Below, one piece after another: positions 1 to 5,380 of a DNA stretch of 7,460 nucleotides. Source of the stretch: DATBGO01 sp050011895. GTDB lineage: Bacteria > Actinomycetota > Actinomycetes > Streptosporangiales > Streptosporangiaceae. The DNA lies in contig JBEKIF010000137.1 in assembly GCA_050011895.1 (NCBI GenBank), positions 1 to 7,460 on the forward strand, given 5' to 3'. Every line of letters starts with the position of its first letter. Position 1 is the first letter of the stretch. Both the position numbers and the translations under genes were made by a program. Below the pieces are notes generated by a model that had not been told where the DNA came from, made no database searches, and saw only the letters and a program-made list of their open reading frames with translations.

Positions 1-15
1 TGCTGCTCGTCCTGG

Positions 16-577
16 CTAACCGCCGGCCCGCGCACCTGACCAGAGTGCACGAGGCGCTGACCGCGCGTCCTCGAGCAGTTTCTCCAGCCGCGACCAGTGC
101 CGGGTCCGCTCGCGGGTCAGGTTGGTCCGCAGCCGGGTGTAATCCCGCAGCCGGCGGATCTCGGCCGGCGGGACGAAGCTGGGCCGCAGCATCCCCCGCT
201 CGGTCAGCTTCGCCAGCCACACCGCATCGAGCTTGTCCGTCTTCAGGCGGCCCGGGGCGTTCTTCACGTCCCGGGCGTTCACCAGCTGCACGCGCAGCCC
301 GGCCGCCTCGAGCACGTAGAACCAGATCCGCCAGTAGTCCGACTGAGCATTCCGGGGTGACCAGCTCGATTCTCTCGCCCACCAGCTGCTCCGCCACCTC
401 CAGGACCGCGCCGGTGGCCGCGGCCGCCTCCCGGACCGTGGTGCGCCGCTTCCCCGGCCGCGACGGGTGCGGCACCCTGGTGCACACCATCCCGGTGGCC
501 TTCGCCACGTCGATCGCCGCGACCCGCCCGGCGACCTGCTCGTACTCCTCGTCCTCGATCTCCTGCGGCTCCAGCAT
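16..577 (-). pseudogene. IS110-family transposase, frameshifted and 3'-truncated
   Basis: This is the N-terminal part of an IS110-type (DEDD recombinase) transposase. Reading leftward from the ATG at 577, the protein opens MLEPQEIEDEEYEQ and continues through VAAIDVAKATGMV, which carries the first catalytic Asp, to IELVTPE, which carries the catalytic Glu. Reading must then change frame, within about 343-349, to recover SDYWRIWFYVLEAAGLRV, then LKTDKLDAVWLAKLTERG with the last two acidic residues, and then RLRDYTRLR. Seven bases lie where six are expected, so one base appears to be inserted. After LEKLLEDA, near position 73, homology stops and a TAG follows at 16-18. The C-terminal serine-containing Transposase_20 domain, about half of a normal 400-residue protein, is absent. 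In-frame ATGs at 601 and 607 are alternative starts. The copy should be inactive. The family call rests on remembered conserved motifs, not on a search. Confidence 0.88.
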
Positions 578-601
578 CGCCGCGACCCCACTTCCTCGCA
601 T

Positions 602-725
602 CGCCATCAGGGCACACACGCGGATGCCCGGGGGCCTCGGTCGGGAACCGAAATTCTGACCGGCGTGCTCGAAGCAACAATGCGCGACCCATAGGTCAAG
701 GCCCCAGCGCCAGACTTGCATGCGG
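602..725 (-). other. Presumed 5' non-coding end of the IS110 element
   Basis: In IS110 elements the non-coding end upstream of the recombinase gene encodes the bridge RNA. This stretch occupies that place for the broken transposase. The only clear secondary structure I see is a small stem (TCGGT at 637-641, ACCGA at 647-651). The element boundary cannot be placed. Assignment is by position only. Confidence 0.25.
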
Positions 726-1122
726 CCGGAAAGCCCCGTAACAGCCCCACCGCAGCCTCAGCCACCCCCTGCCGGCGAACGGCAACAGGCCCGCATTTTC
801 ACGCCCGGCGCGACATCCCCACAGGGGACACCAGGACTTGCATGCCATACAGCGGCACCACGTCCACAACAGCGTCTATCCGGAGGTAACCGTCCTCAGG
901 CAGGCACGCAAGTCCGCTCCAGTCCGGGGCACGTATACAGCACCGAGCCGAAAGTCGGGCCTGCGGCCTGAGATCCTTACCACGCACAGGATCTTACCCT
1001 CATGCGATGAGCCTGCGCCCTCATCTGGGTTATACCGGATATGCCAATGAGCGGACGACAAGCGGTGCCCGGACCAAAGCGGCGTTGGCTACCGGTTGCC
1101 GTGACCGTTAGCCGGGAGGTTC
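726..1122. other. Gene-free stretch, probably decayed
   Basis: No convincing gene is visible. On the minus strand, about 825-905, one frame reads plausibly coding (CLPEDGYLRIDAVVDVV, then PLYGMQVLVS). It has no clear start signal and I recognise no family, so it may be a relic. An 11-base word, GACTTGCATGC, occurs at 713-723 and again at 835-845. Confidence 0.3.
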
Positions 1123-1218
1123 TTGTCCTGGGGCGCATGCGTAATTGTGCTTAGCAGCGTCCGCGAGATCACCCTCGACGGCCACCACCCTGCACCGGGA
1201 GTCACGGCATCCGAAGAC

Positions 1219-1368
1219 ATCACCGCGCTTGCCTTGCGGCAGTCGAGAGATGGCGCCACAGACCACGATTCTAATGGATCAGTCGACAGAGGCCTCTGGC
1301 AAATCAACTCCGTGCACGGGCACTGGTCAGTGGGCACCTACCAGTTCAACCCGTACTGGGTCTCCTGA
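1219..1368 (+). pseudogene. Relic of a lysozyme/SLT-like transglycosylase domain
   Basis: The frame that ends at the TGA of 1366-1368 contains DITALALRQS, then DGATDHDSNGS, then VDRGLWQINSVHGHWS, then FNPYW. This order resembles the core of lytic transglycosylase or lysozyme-like domains of actinobacteria and their phages and mobile elements. There the pattern is A-L-A-E-S-G-G, an Asn/Asp-rich turn, N-G-S-x-D-x-G-L-W-Q-I-N-S, then F-N-P-x-W. At the place of the catalytic Glu this frame has Gln (RQS), and one or two residues of the loop are missing. A stop follows immediately after FNPYWVS, where the family continues for about 20 more residues. The open frame extends upstream to 1123, but no signal peptide or start with an SD sequence is visible. 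I read it as a dead fragment of a cell-wall hydrolase gene, perhaps left by an integrative element or prophage. Confidence 0.5.
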
Positions 1369-1899
1369 CCGGGCTGCTCTGGGTCCGCTGCGGATCGCGC
1401 TAACCATTGAGCGGTATCACGGAGATACCGAACTCGCTGTCAACATGCGGCCCGAGAATCCGATAGTCGATCATCTCAGCCACCTGCTCCCATCCACATC
1501 CAAGCACGACCGCGCAGCCGCCGGATCGCCCGCGACGGCCGCGGCCACATCACAAATCCGGCCACCCCGACCATGAAGTACCAGATCAGAGGGTGTCCCT
1601 CTGCCCTGTTAGTCGCCATAGCCCGTCTGCATGTCCGAATTTGGGAGCCAGGCGGGAGCGGATCTTGCTTCCAACGACTCGCTTGGGCCAGCTAGGACGA
1701 CCTCATGAGAGCCATACTTAGACGCAGGCCAGCCGCCGCAATCGAGGTTCCCGCCGACCCGAAACAGGTGAGTCGTTGCCGCTCGTGCATGGAGGGTCTC
1801 CGCGGCAGCTTTGCCTCGCCAGATGAGTCCCGATCTAACGAGGACTCGGTGTCGCTATCGAGATGGAACGACCCAGGACGCATTCATGATCACTTCCTG
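1369..1899. other. Gene-free stretch
   Basis: No recognisable coding sequence. Several short open frames exist on both strands, but none has a good ribosome binding site, consistent third-position G/C bias or a known motif. The stretch contains the short hairpin at 1587-1603, and an inverted repeat begins at its right end. Confidence 0.4.
1587..1603. repeat. Compact hairpin, 7-bp stem
   Basis: CAGAGGG (1587-1593), a TGT loop and CCCTCTG (1597-1603) form a perfect 7-bp stem with a three-base loop. No T-run follows on either strand, and no gene ends close by. It may be a decayed terminator or chance. Confidence 0.35.
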
Positions 1900-1945
1900 C
1901 ACTTCTCATTGTGAATACGTTGATCCCCTACGCAGATGAGAAGTG
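1900..1945. repeat. Perfect 10-bp inverted repeat, 26-bp spacer
   Basis: CACTTCTCAT (1900-1909) and ATGAGAAGTG (1936-1945) are exact reverse complements separated by 26 bases. The site is less G/C-rich than its surroundings. No gene starts next to it. It could be a protein-binding or recombination site, but the sequence alone does not decide. Confidence 0.45.
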
Positions 1946-2119
1946 ACCATATCGCCGACTCGGGGCGCCGAGCACCGAACCGATCACCCGGCGTTCTGGC
2001 GCGCCACCGAGCCGGCGTTGCGCGGCGGTGACCCCGCTACCGGCGAATCGGCTCAGCGATCAAATCGGGCGGCACGCCGCCGAGCGACGGTGCTCGACCC
2101 GCGCGTCCTCGCGTCACGA

Positions 2120-2164
2120 CGGGCTCTCGGACGGCCGCCCCAGGGGAATTCGTCCGAGAGCCCG
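2120..2164 (-). terminator. Strong hairpin ending the leftward SRPBCC operon
   Basis: CGGGCTCTCGGACG (2120-2133) and CGTCCGAGAGCCCG (2151-2164) form a perfect 14-bp stem with a 17-base loop. In the leftward direction it begins 20 bases after the TAA stop at 2184-2186. There is no U-tract, as is common for terminator hairpins in high-GC actinomycetes. The stem could also stop read-through from the other side. Confidence 0.75.
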
Positions 2165-2183
2165 CATCGCGGGAGCCGACCGT

Positions 2184-2642
2184 TTACTCGCCCGCGTTTT
2201 CGTCTGGGTTCGGTTCGCCGCGACCGGTCGTGATCAGCCGTTTCAGGCTCCCGTTGACGTAGAAGCCCCAGGCGCTCGAGCAGGCCTGAAAGCACTCGAA
2301 CTCCGGCACGAGGCCGCGGTGCGTGAATCGCACCTGGGTCTGGTCACCGGTCGGTGTGACCTCGAAGGTGACGTCAGTGCCTGCCCATTCGTCCGGCTCT
2401 TCGGTGAAGTTGAGGAACGCTTCCTCGATATGCCAGACGACTCGCTGGTTCGGGACGAACTCGCTGATCTTCTGCTTCGTGTAGTGGACCTCCTTGTAGC
2501 GATAGGTGAACTCGGCACCAAGCGCGCCCGTGTCGCCCTCGATGTTGCCGGACCACCATCCGCGGACGTCGTTGATCGCCGCGAAGACCTCCTCCGGCGT
2601 CCGGTCGACGGTGAAGGTGGCGGTGAAGTCGCTGCTGGTCAT
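2184..2642 (-). CDS. SRPBCC (Aha1/CalC-like START-fold) domain protein
   Basis: A 152-residue protein formed by a single SRPBCC domain, the helix-grip fold shared by START proteins, CalC and the Hsp90 activator Aha1 C-terminal domain. Such proteins bind a hydrophobic ligand in a deep pocket. Visible family features are the opening strand and first helix (FTVDRTPEEVFAAINDVRGWW, about 10-30), W-W-S-G at 29-32, the central strands with Q-R-V-V-W-H, and a C-terminal helix region (CFQACSSAWGFYVNGSLKRL, 117-136). There is no signal peptide or membrane segment, so it is cytoplasmic. The ATG at 2642 is supported by AAGGAG eight bases upstream. It lies 168 bases downstream of the other leftward SRPBCC gene and is probably the last gene of that transcript. 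Ligand and role are unknown. Confident for fold, not for function. Confidence 0.9.
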   Translation of the reverse strand: MTSSDFTATFTVDRTPEEVFAAINDVRGWWSGNIEGDTGALGAEFTYRYKEVHYTKQKISEFVPNQRVVWHIEEAFLNFTEEPDEWAGTDVTFEVTPTGDQTQVRFTHRGLVPEFECFQACSSAWGFYVNGSLKRLITTGRGEPNPDENAGE

Positions 2643-2776
2643 GGTCTTGTCTCCTTCTTGAATCGTGGTTTTGTCATCGTGGAGGCCCGTTGCGTCGGGA
2701 CGACGGGGTCGAATCGGCCGGCTCAGCTCCGGGTCGTCGCTCAGGCCGCCTCACGGGACGGCGCGTTCCGAGAGGA

Positions 2777-2796
2777 CGGGGCCGTTCGAGGCCCCG
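2777..2796 (-). repeat. Intergenic hairpin between the two leftward SRPBCC genes
   Basis: CGGGGCC (2777-2783) and GGCCCCG (2790-2796) form a 7-bp all-G/C stem with a six-base loop. It begins 15 bases after the stop of the upstream gene in the leftward direction. No U-tract follows. It may partly attenuate transcription or protect the 3' end of the first message; both are inference. Confidence 0.45.
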
Positions 2797-2810
2797 GCCT
2801 GGCCGGCCCT

Positions 2811-3332
2811 CTACGTCCAGGGCAACGCTGACCCTGTCTCGAGCAGGGTCTTCAGGCTGGCAAGGACGGCAGGCCACCCGTTCGAGATTGCCTGGAGGAC
2901 GTCGCTGCCAGGCTCGAAGCCGTCGTGGACGACCGTGAGCTTGACCACGCCCTGCCCGGCGTCCTCGATGTCGAAGGCCACCTTGGATCGGGGCTCAGCG
3001 CGCCAGGCGTCAGCGGTCGCTTCGTCCATGCCGACGCTGGCGGCCCACTCGGGCGTGATTGCGTGCCAGGTGTAGGCCAGCCGGCGGCAGGGATCGGACT
3101 CGAGGATCACCTGTTCGGGGTCACTCACGACGAGCCCGACTTCCTCGTGCGCCAACTCGTAGGTCGAGCCCTTCTTCCAGTCAGAGCGGAAGGCCTTCTC
3201 ACCAGCCCTGTGGTGCCGCCAGTAGCGCCTGGTGACGGCAGGGTCGGTGAGGCCCTGCCAGACCCGCTCGGGCGCGGCGTGGATATACGCCGCGTAGGTA
3301 AAGCTCGTCACCTGGTCGATGCGTGCAGTCAT
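2811..3332 (-). CDS. SRPBCC (Aha1/CalC-like) domain protein, first gene of leftward arm
   Basis: A 173-residue single-domain SRPBCC protein. It starts MTARIDQVTSFTYAAYIHAA, then PERVWQGLTDPAVTRRYW (21-38), a pattern typical of the CalC/Aha1-like group often paired with small HTH regulators. A charged loop, W-K-K-G-S-T-Y-E-L, follows at 52-60, and the protein ends with the pocket-closing helix (LQAISNGWPAVLASLKTLLE, 146-165). The ATG at 3332 is chosen because GGAGG lies seven bases before it. An in-frame ATG at 3398 would add 22 low-complexity residues and overlaps the stop of a 20-codon ORF, so translation from there is possible. The gene is the nearest leftward target of the four-operator promoter region. 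It is a likely paralogue of the other SRPBCC genes in fold only; the three differ clearly in sequence. Ligand unknown. Confidence 0.9.
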   Translation of the reverse strand: MTARIDQVTSFTYAAYIHAAPERVWQGLTDPAVTRRYWRHHRAGEKAFRSDWKKGSTYELAHEEVGLVVSDPEQVILESDPCRRLAYTWHAITPEWAASVGMDEATADAWRAEPRSKVAFDIEDAGQGVVKLTVVHDGFEPGSDVLQAISNGWPAVLASLKTLLETGSALPWT

Positions 3333-3394
3333 TGCCTTGCCTCCAGTCGTCGAGTTGCCGGGTTGAGAGCGTGCCGGCCTTTGCGGGAAGGCCT

Positions 3395-3457
3395 TCATGC
3401 CCCGATCATCGCCATCGCGACTTCTGGCGCCGGGGGCACCGGCCGGACGGTCTGCAT
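3395..3457 (-). CDS. Candidate 20-residue leader ORF, leftward transcript
   Basis: An ATG at 3457 is preceded by AAGGAGG five bases upstream, the strongest ribosome binding site in this intergenic region. It opens a 20-codon frame (MQTVRPVPPAPEVAMAMIGA). Its TGA overlaps by four bases (ATGA) an ATG at 3398 that is in frame with the downstream SRPBCC gene. The ORF lies directly after the predicted leftward promoter. It could be a leader peptide, a small protein or the remnant start of a lost gene. I know of no family. The start signal is seen; function is not. Confidence 0.4.
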   Translation of the reverse strand: MQTVRPVPPAPEVAMAMIGA

Positions 3458-3475
3458 GTCTTCCTCCTTGTCAAC

Positions 3476-3494
3476 GTGCAACCTATAGTTGCAC
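3476..3494. promoter_or_regulatory. Operator-like palindrome 1
   Basis: GTGCAAC-CTATA-GTTGCAC is a perfect 7+7 palindrome with a five-base spacer. It overlaps the -10 of the predicted leftward promoter. Its centre (3485) is 32 bp from that of palindrome 2. Confidence 0.75.
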
Positions 3495-3513
3495 ATGTTG
3501 GCCGTACGTGCAA
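3485..3513 (-). promoter_or_regulatory. Predicted leftward promoter for the two SRPBCC genes
   Basis: Read leftward: -35 TTGCAC (3513-3508), 17-base spacer, -10 AACTAT (3490-3485). The -35 lies inside palindrome 2 and the -10 inside palindrome 1. TATAGG, three bases further downstream, is an alternative -10. Its register matches the rightward promoter exactly. Confidence 0.55.
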
Positions 3514-3526
3514 CCACAAGTTGCGC
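3508..3526. promoter_or_regulatory. Operator-like palindrome 2
   Basis: GTGCAAC-CACAA-GTTGCGC has the same spacing as palindrome 1, with one mismatch between arms. It covers the -35 of the leftward promoter. Its centre is at 3517, 48 bp from that of palindrome 3. Confidence 0.7.
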
Positions 3527-3556
3527 GTCCGGAGATCGGGGATGTAGTGAAGCAAC

Positions 3557-3573
3557 TGCAATCATCGGTTGCA
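3557..3573. promoter_or_regulatory. Operator-like palindrome 3
   Basis: TGCAAT-CATCG-GTTGCA has one mismatch between arms. It covers the -35 of the rightward promoter. Its centre is at 3565, 32 bp from that of palindrome 4. Confidence 0.7.
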
Positions 3574-3597
3574 TGTCTGGCGTAGACCTGCTACTGT
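3569..3597 (+). promoter_or_regulatory. Predicted rightward promoter for SRPBCC-ArsR-DUF899 operon
   Basis: -35 TTGCAT (3569-3574), 17-base spacer, -10 TACTGT (3592-3597). The -35 falls in the right arm of palindrome 3. The -10 begins at the fourth base of palindrome 4, the same register as on the leftward side. Confidence 0.55.
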
Positions 3598-3605
3598 TGG
3601 TTGCA
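3589..3605. promoter_or_regulatory. Operator-like palindrome 4
   Basis: TGCTAC-TGTTG-GTTGCA has one mismatch between arms and overlaps the rightward -10. Read in the direction of transcription, all four sites share the right-hand core GGTTGC. Confidence 0.65.
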
Positions 3606-3626
3606 GATCGAGAGTGGGAGTGAGCG

Positions 3627-3707
3627 ATGACCGGCATGCGACGCCAGGTGGCGGCACCCGCGGCGGGCGACAGCCGCCGGTGTGATCAGGAAGGGACCGG
3701 ATACTGA
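3627..3707 (+). CDS. Candidate 26-residue leader ORF, rightward transcript
   Basis: An ATG at 3627, six bases after GGGAG, opens a 26-codon frame (MTGMRRQVAA, then PAAGDSRRCDQEGTGY). It ends at a TGA whose last A is the first base of the SRPBCC start codon (TGATG). It lies just after the predicted rightward promoter. A 6-bp stem inside it (GGCGGC 3650-3655, GCCGCC 3673-3678) sits upstream of the next ribosome binding site. It mirrors the leftward leader in position but not in sequence. It may couple translation to the next gene, or simply be chance. Confidence 0.35.
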   Translation: MTGMRRQVAAPAAGDSRRCDQEGTGY

Positions 3708-4153
3708 TGGCAGGCCTGGTGATTGAGCGGGAGATCCTGATCGAGGCGCCGGCGGAGGTGGTGTGGCGCACCATCACCGAGCCTGACCAGATGAGCCAGT
3801 GGTTCGCCGACCGGGTGGACCTGGTCGTGGAACCCGGCGCGCACGGCTATATGCAGTTCGGGGACCAGGGCGGCCCGGTCGTCGTGGAGACGGTCGATCC
3901 GCCGACTCGCTTCTCATTCCGCTGGAACCATCCCCGCGGGGAAGAGCCGGTGGCCGGCAACTCGATGCTCGTCGAGTTCACGCTGACGCCGGAAGGCAGC
4001 GAGCGGACCCGTCTTCGGGTGACCGAGAGCGGCCACGAGCTGCTCGACTGGCCCGACGCGGAGAAGCAGCGTTATGCCGACGAGCACCGGGGCGGCTGGG
4101 CCGAGTTCCTGGACCGCCTGGCCCGCGTGCTCGCGAAGGGCCAGCCGGGATGA
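3707..4153 (+). CDS. SRPBCC (Aha1/CalC-like) domain protein, first gene of rightward operon
   Basis: A 148-residue cytoplasmic SRPBCC protein. The fold is shown by VIEREILIEAPAEVVWRTIT (5-24), the following E-P-D-Q-M-S-Q-W-F (25-33), the central strands with R-F-S-F-R-W (68-73), and a C-terminal amphipathic helix with H-R-G-G-W-A-E-F-L (127-135). Members of this group are frequently encoded next to an ArsR-type repressor, as here. The ATG at 3707 overlaps the stop of a short leader ORF by one base. The nearest SD-like run (AGGAAGG) is about 12 bases upstream, rather far, so coupling to the leader could matter. Its TGA overlaps the ArsR start by four bases (ATGA). The likely role is binding of a small hydrophobic ligand or a stress function; the ligand is unknown. 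Confidence 0.92.
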   Translation: MAGLVIEREILIEAPAEVVWRTITEPDQMSQWFADRVDLVVEPGAHGYMQFGDQGGPVVVETVDPPTRFSFRWNHPRGEEPVAGNSMLVEFTLTPEGSERTRLRVTESGHELLDWPDAEKQRYADEHRGGWAEFLDRLARVLAKGQPG

Positions 4154-4527
4154 CGGCGCAGGCCGATGACCAGCTGTGGTCGGCCATCGCCGACCCGTCC
4201 CGCCGCCGGGTCCTCGACCTCCTGGTTAGCAACGGTGACGTCAGCGCCAGCTGGCTGGCCGGCCACGTGCCCTTCTCCCGGCAAGCGGTCGCCAAGCATC
4301 TGGCCGTGCTCGAACAAGCCGGGCTGGTCAGCCGGCGCAGGCAGGGCCGGGAGGTTCTCTACCAGGTAGAGGCCGGCCGTCTCGACCAGGCCACCCGGGC
4401 CATGGCTGACCTCGCCGCGCAATGGGACCGGCGCCTGGCCACGATCAAACGGCTCGCCGAAGCCGCGCACGCACAAGCAAAGAAGGGCGAAGGCTCGCAC
4501 GCTCCTATCCAAGGAGGGACGTCGTGA
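4150..4527 (+). CDS. ArsR-type winged-helix transcriptional regulator
   Basis: A 125-residue DNA-binding protein. The N-terminal helix contains D-P-S-R-R-R-V-L-D-L-L (15-25), the hallmark of ArsR/SmtB-type regulators. The helix-turn-helix runs from V31 to L59, with the recognition helix SRQAVAKHLAVLEQAGL at 43-59 and a basic wing (VSRRRQGREVLYQV, 60-73). The metal-site motif ELCVCDL of arsenic and cadmium sensors is absent, as in the non-metal ArsR subgroup partnered with SRPBCC genes. The last 20 residues are Lys/Gly/Ser-rich and probably disordered. It starts inside the SRPBCC stop (ATGA) and its own stop overlaps the DUF899 start (GTGA), so all are probably translated as a chain. It is the only regulator in the window and is the obvious candidate to bind the four TGCAAC-N5-GTTGCA sites and repress both arms; that is inference. 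Confidence 0.93.
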   Translation: MTAQADDQLWSAIADPSRRRVLDLLVSNGDVSASWLAGHVPFSRQAVAKHLAVLEQAGLVSRRRQGREVLYQVEAGRLDQATRAMADLAAQWDRRLATIKRLAEAAHAQAKKGEGSHAPIQGGTS

Positions 4528-5329
4528 AGAACGAGTCAGCAAACCCCGCCGCGTCCACAGCCGGCGCCAGCAAGGTACCGGGCCTGCCCGCAGCCGTCGA
4601 CCGGGCCGCCTTCCAGGCCGAACTGGACAGGCTGCGGGAACGGGAGAAGGCGCGCACCCGCGAAGGCGACGCGATCGCCGCGGCCCGGCGGCGCCTGCCC
4701 ATGGTCGGGGCCGACGCCAGCCTCACGCTGACCGGGCCCCACGGTCCGCTCAGCCTGCTGGAGGGGTCCGAAGGGCGCAGGCAGCTCATCGCCTACTACT
4801 TCATGTCGCACCCCGGCCACCCCGCCGCCGGGCAGTGCGAAGGATGCACCTGGGTACCACCCAGATCACGGAGCTGTCCTACCTGCATTCCCGCGACGTC
4901 ACCTACGCCGTCTTCTGCCAGGGCCCCTACGACGAAAGCGCCCGCTACCGCGACTTCATGGACTGGCACCTGCCGGGGTACTCCGCCCAGGACTCACTCG
5001 ACGAGCTCCTTACCGGGCGGCAGGCCGGCGTGATGCACCTCGTGTGCTACCTGCGGCGCGGCGACCGCGTCTTCGAGACCTACTCGACGAAACGCCGCGG
5101 CGCAGAGGCTCTGGACTACAGCTACGCGCTCCTGGACCTCACCGTGTACGGACGTCAGGAGCCGTGGGAAGACTCGCCCCCAGGCTGGCCACAACAGAGC
5201 TTCATCACGCGAACTAATGGCGGCTCACCCGATTGGCCACCAGTGCCAGTAGGGCCGGGCGGACGCCCCATCGCCCAGTGGCCTCGACTCGAAGCTGGAC
5301 GCTCCGATGACCTCGCCGTTGGGCCCTGA
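4524..5329 (+). pseudogene. DUF899 thioredoxin-like protein, single-base frameshift
   Basis: A DUF899-family (thioredoxin-like fold, function undefined) gene. The GTG start at 4524 overlaps the ArsR stop by four bases and has AAGGAGG about six bases upstream. Frame one encodes about 110 residues, including an Arg/Glu-rich helix (30-58), the strand R-Q-L-I-A-Y-Y-F-M-S (86-95) and the CxxC pair C-E-G-C-T-W (105-110). Directly after the Trp codon (4851-4853) the family sequence continues only in another frame (TTQITELSYLHSRDVTYAVF onward, through DFMDWHLPGYSAQD and LLDLTVYGRQEPWEDSPPGW) to the TGA at 5327. One base appears lost at 4854-4856. Restoring it gives 268 residues, a normal-looking protein; unrestored, frame one stops at 5033 after 169 residues. 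Both halves keep coding-like composition, so the lesion is very recent or a sequencing error. Confidence 0.87.
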
Positions 5330-5380
5330 ACGGACACGCACCACATCAAGCCGTGCTGTAACGACATGAGGGAGAAATCA

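Noticed and set aside
1943..2233. Rightward 96-codon frame rich in Arg and Pro
   Set aside because: It crosses the terminator hairpin and the end of the SRPBCC gene, and its composition is typical of non-coding G/C-rich frames.
2028..2831. Long rightward open frame (267 codons) across the first SRPBCC gene
   Set aside because: It lies opposite a clear SRPBCC gene with a good ribosome binding site, is Arg/Ala/Gly-rich and has no recognisable domain; it is an antisense by-product of G/C-biased codons.
3476..3605. CRISPR-like array
   Set aside because: The units are short palindromes of 17-19 bp with unequal spacing and no spacers of constant length; they align with promoter elements instead.
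3395..3637. Full 80-codon leftward frame containing the 20-codon leader
   Set aside because: Its upstream start would lie beyond the predicted promoter and run through all four palindromes; only the last 20 codons have a ribosome binding site.
4845..4862. Programmed ribosomal frameshift in the DUF899 gene
   Set aside because: No slippery heptamer, stimulatory stem or upstream SD is visible; a one-base deletion or sequencing error explains it more simply.
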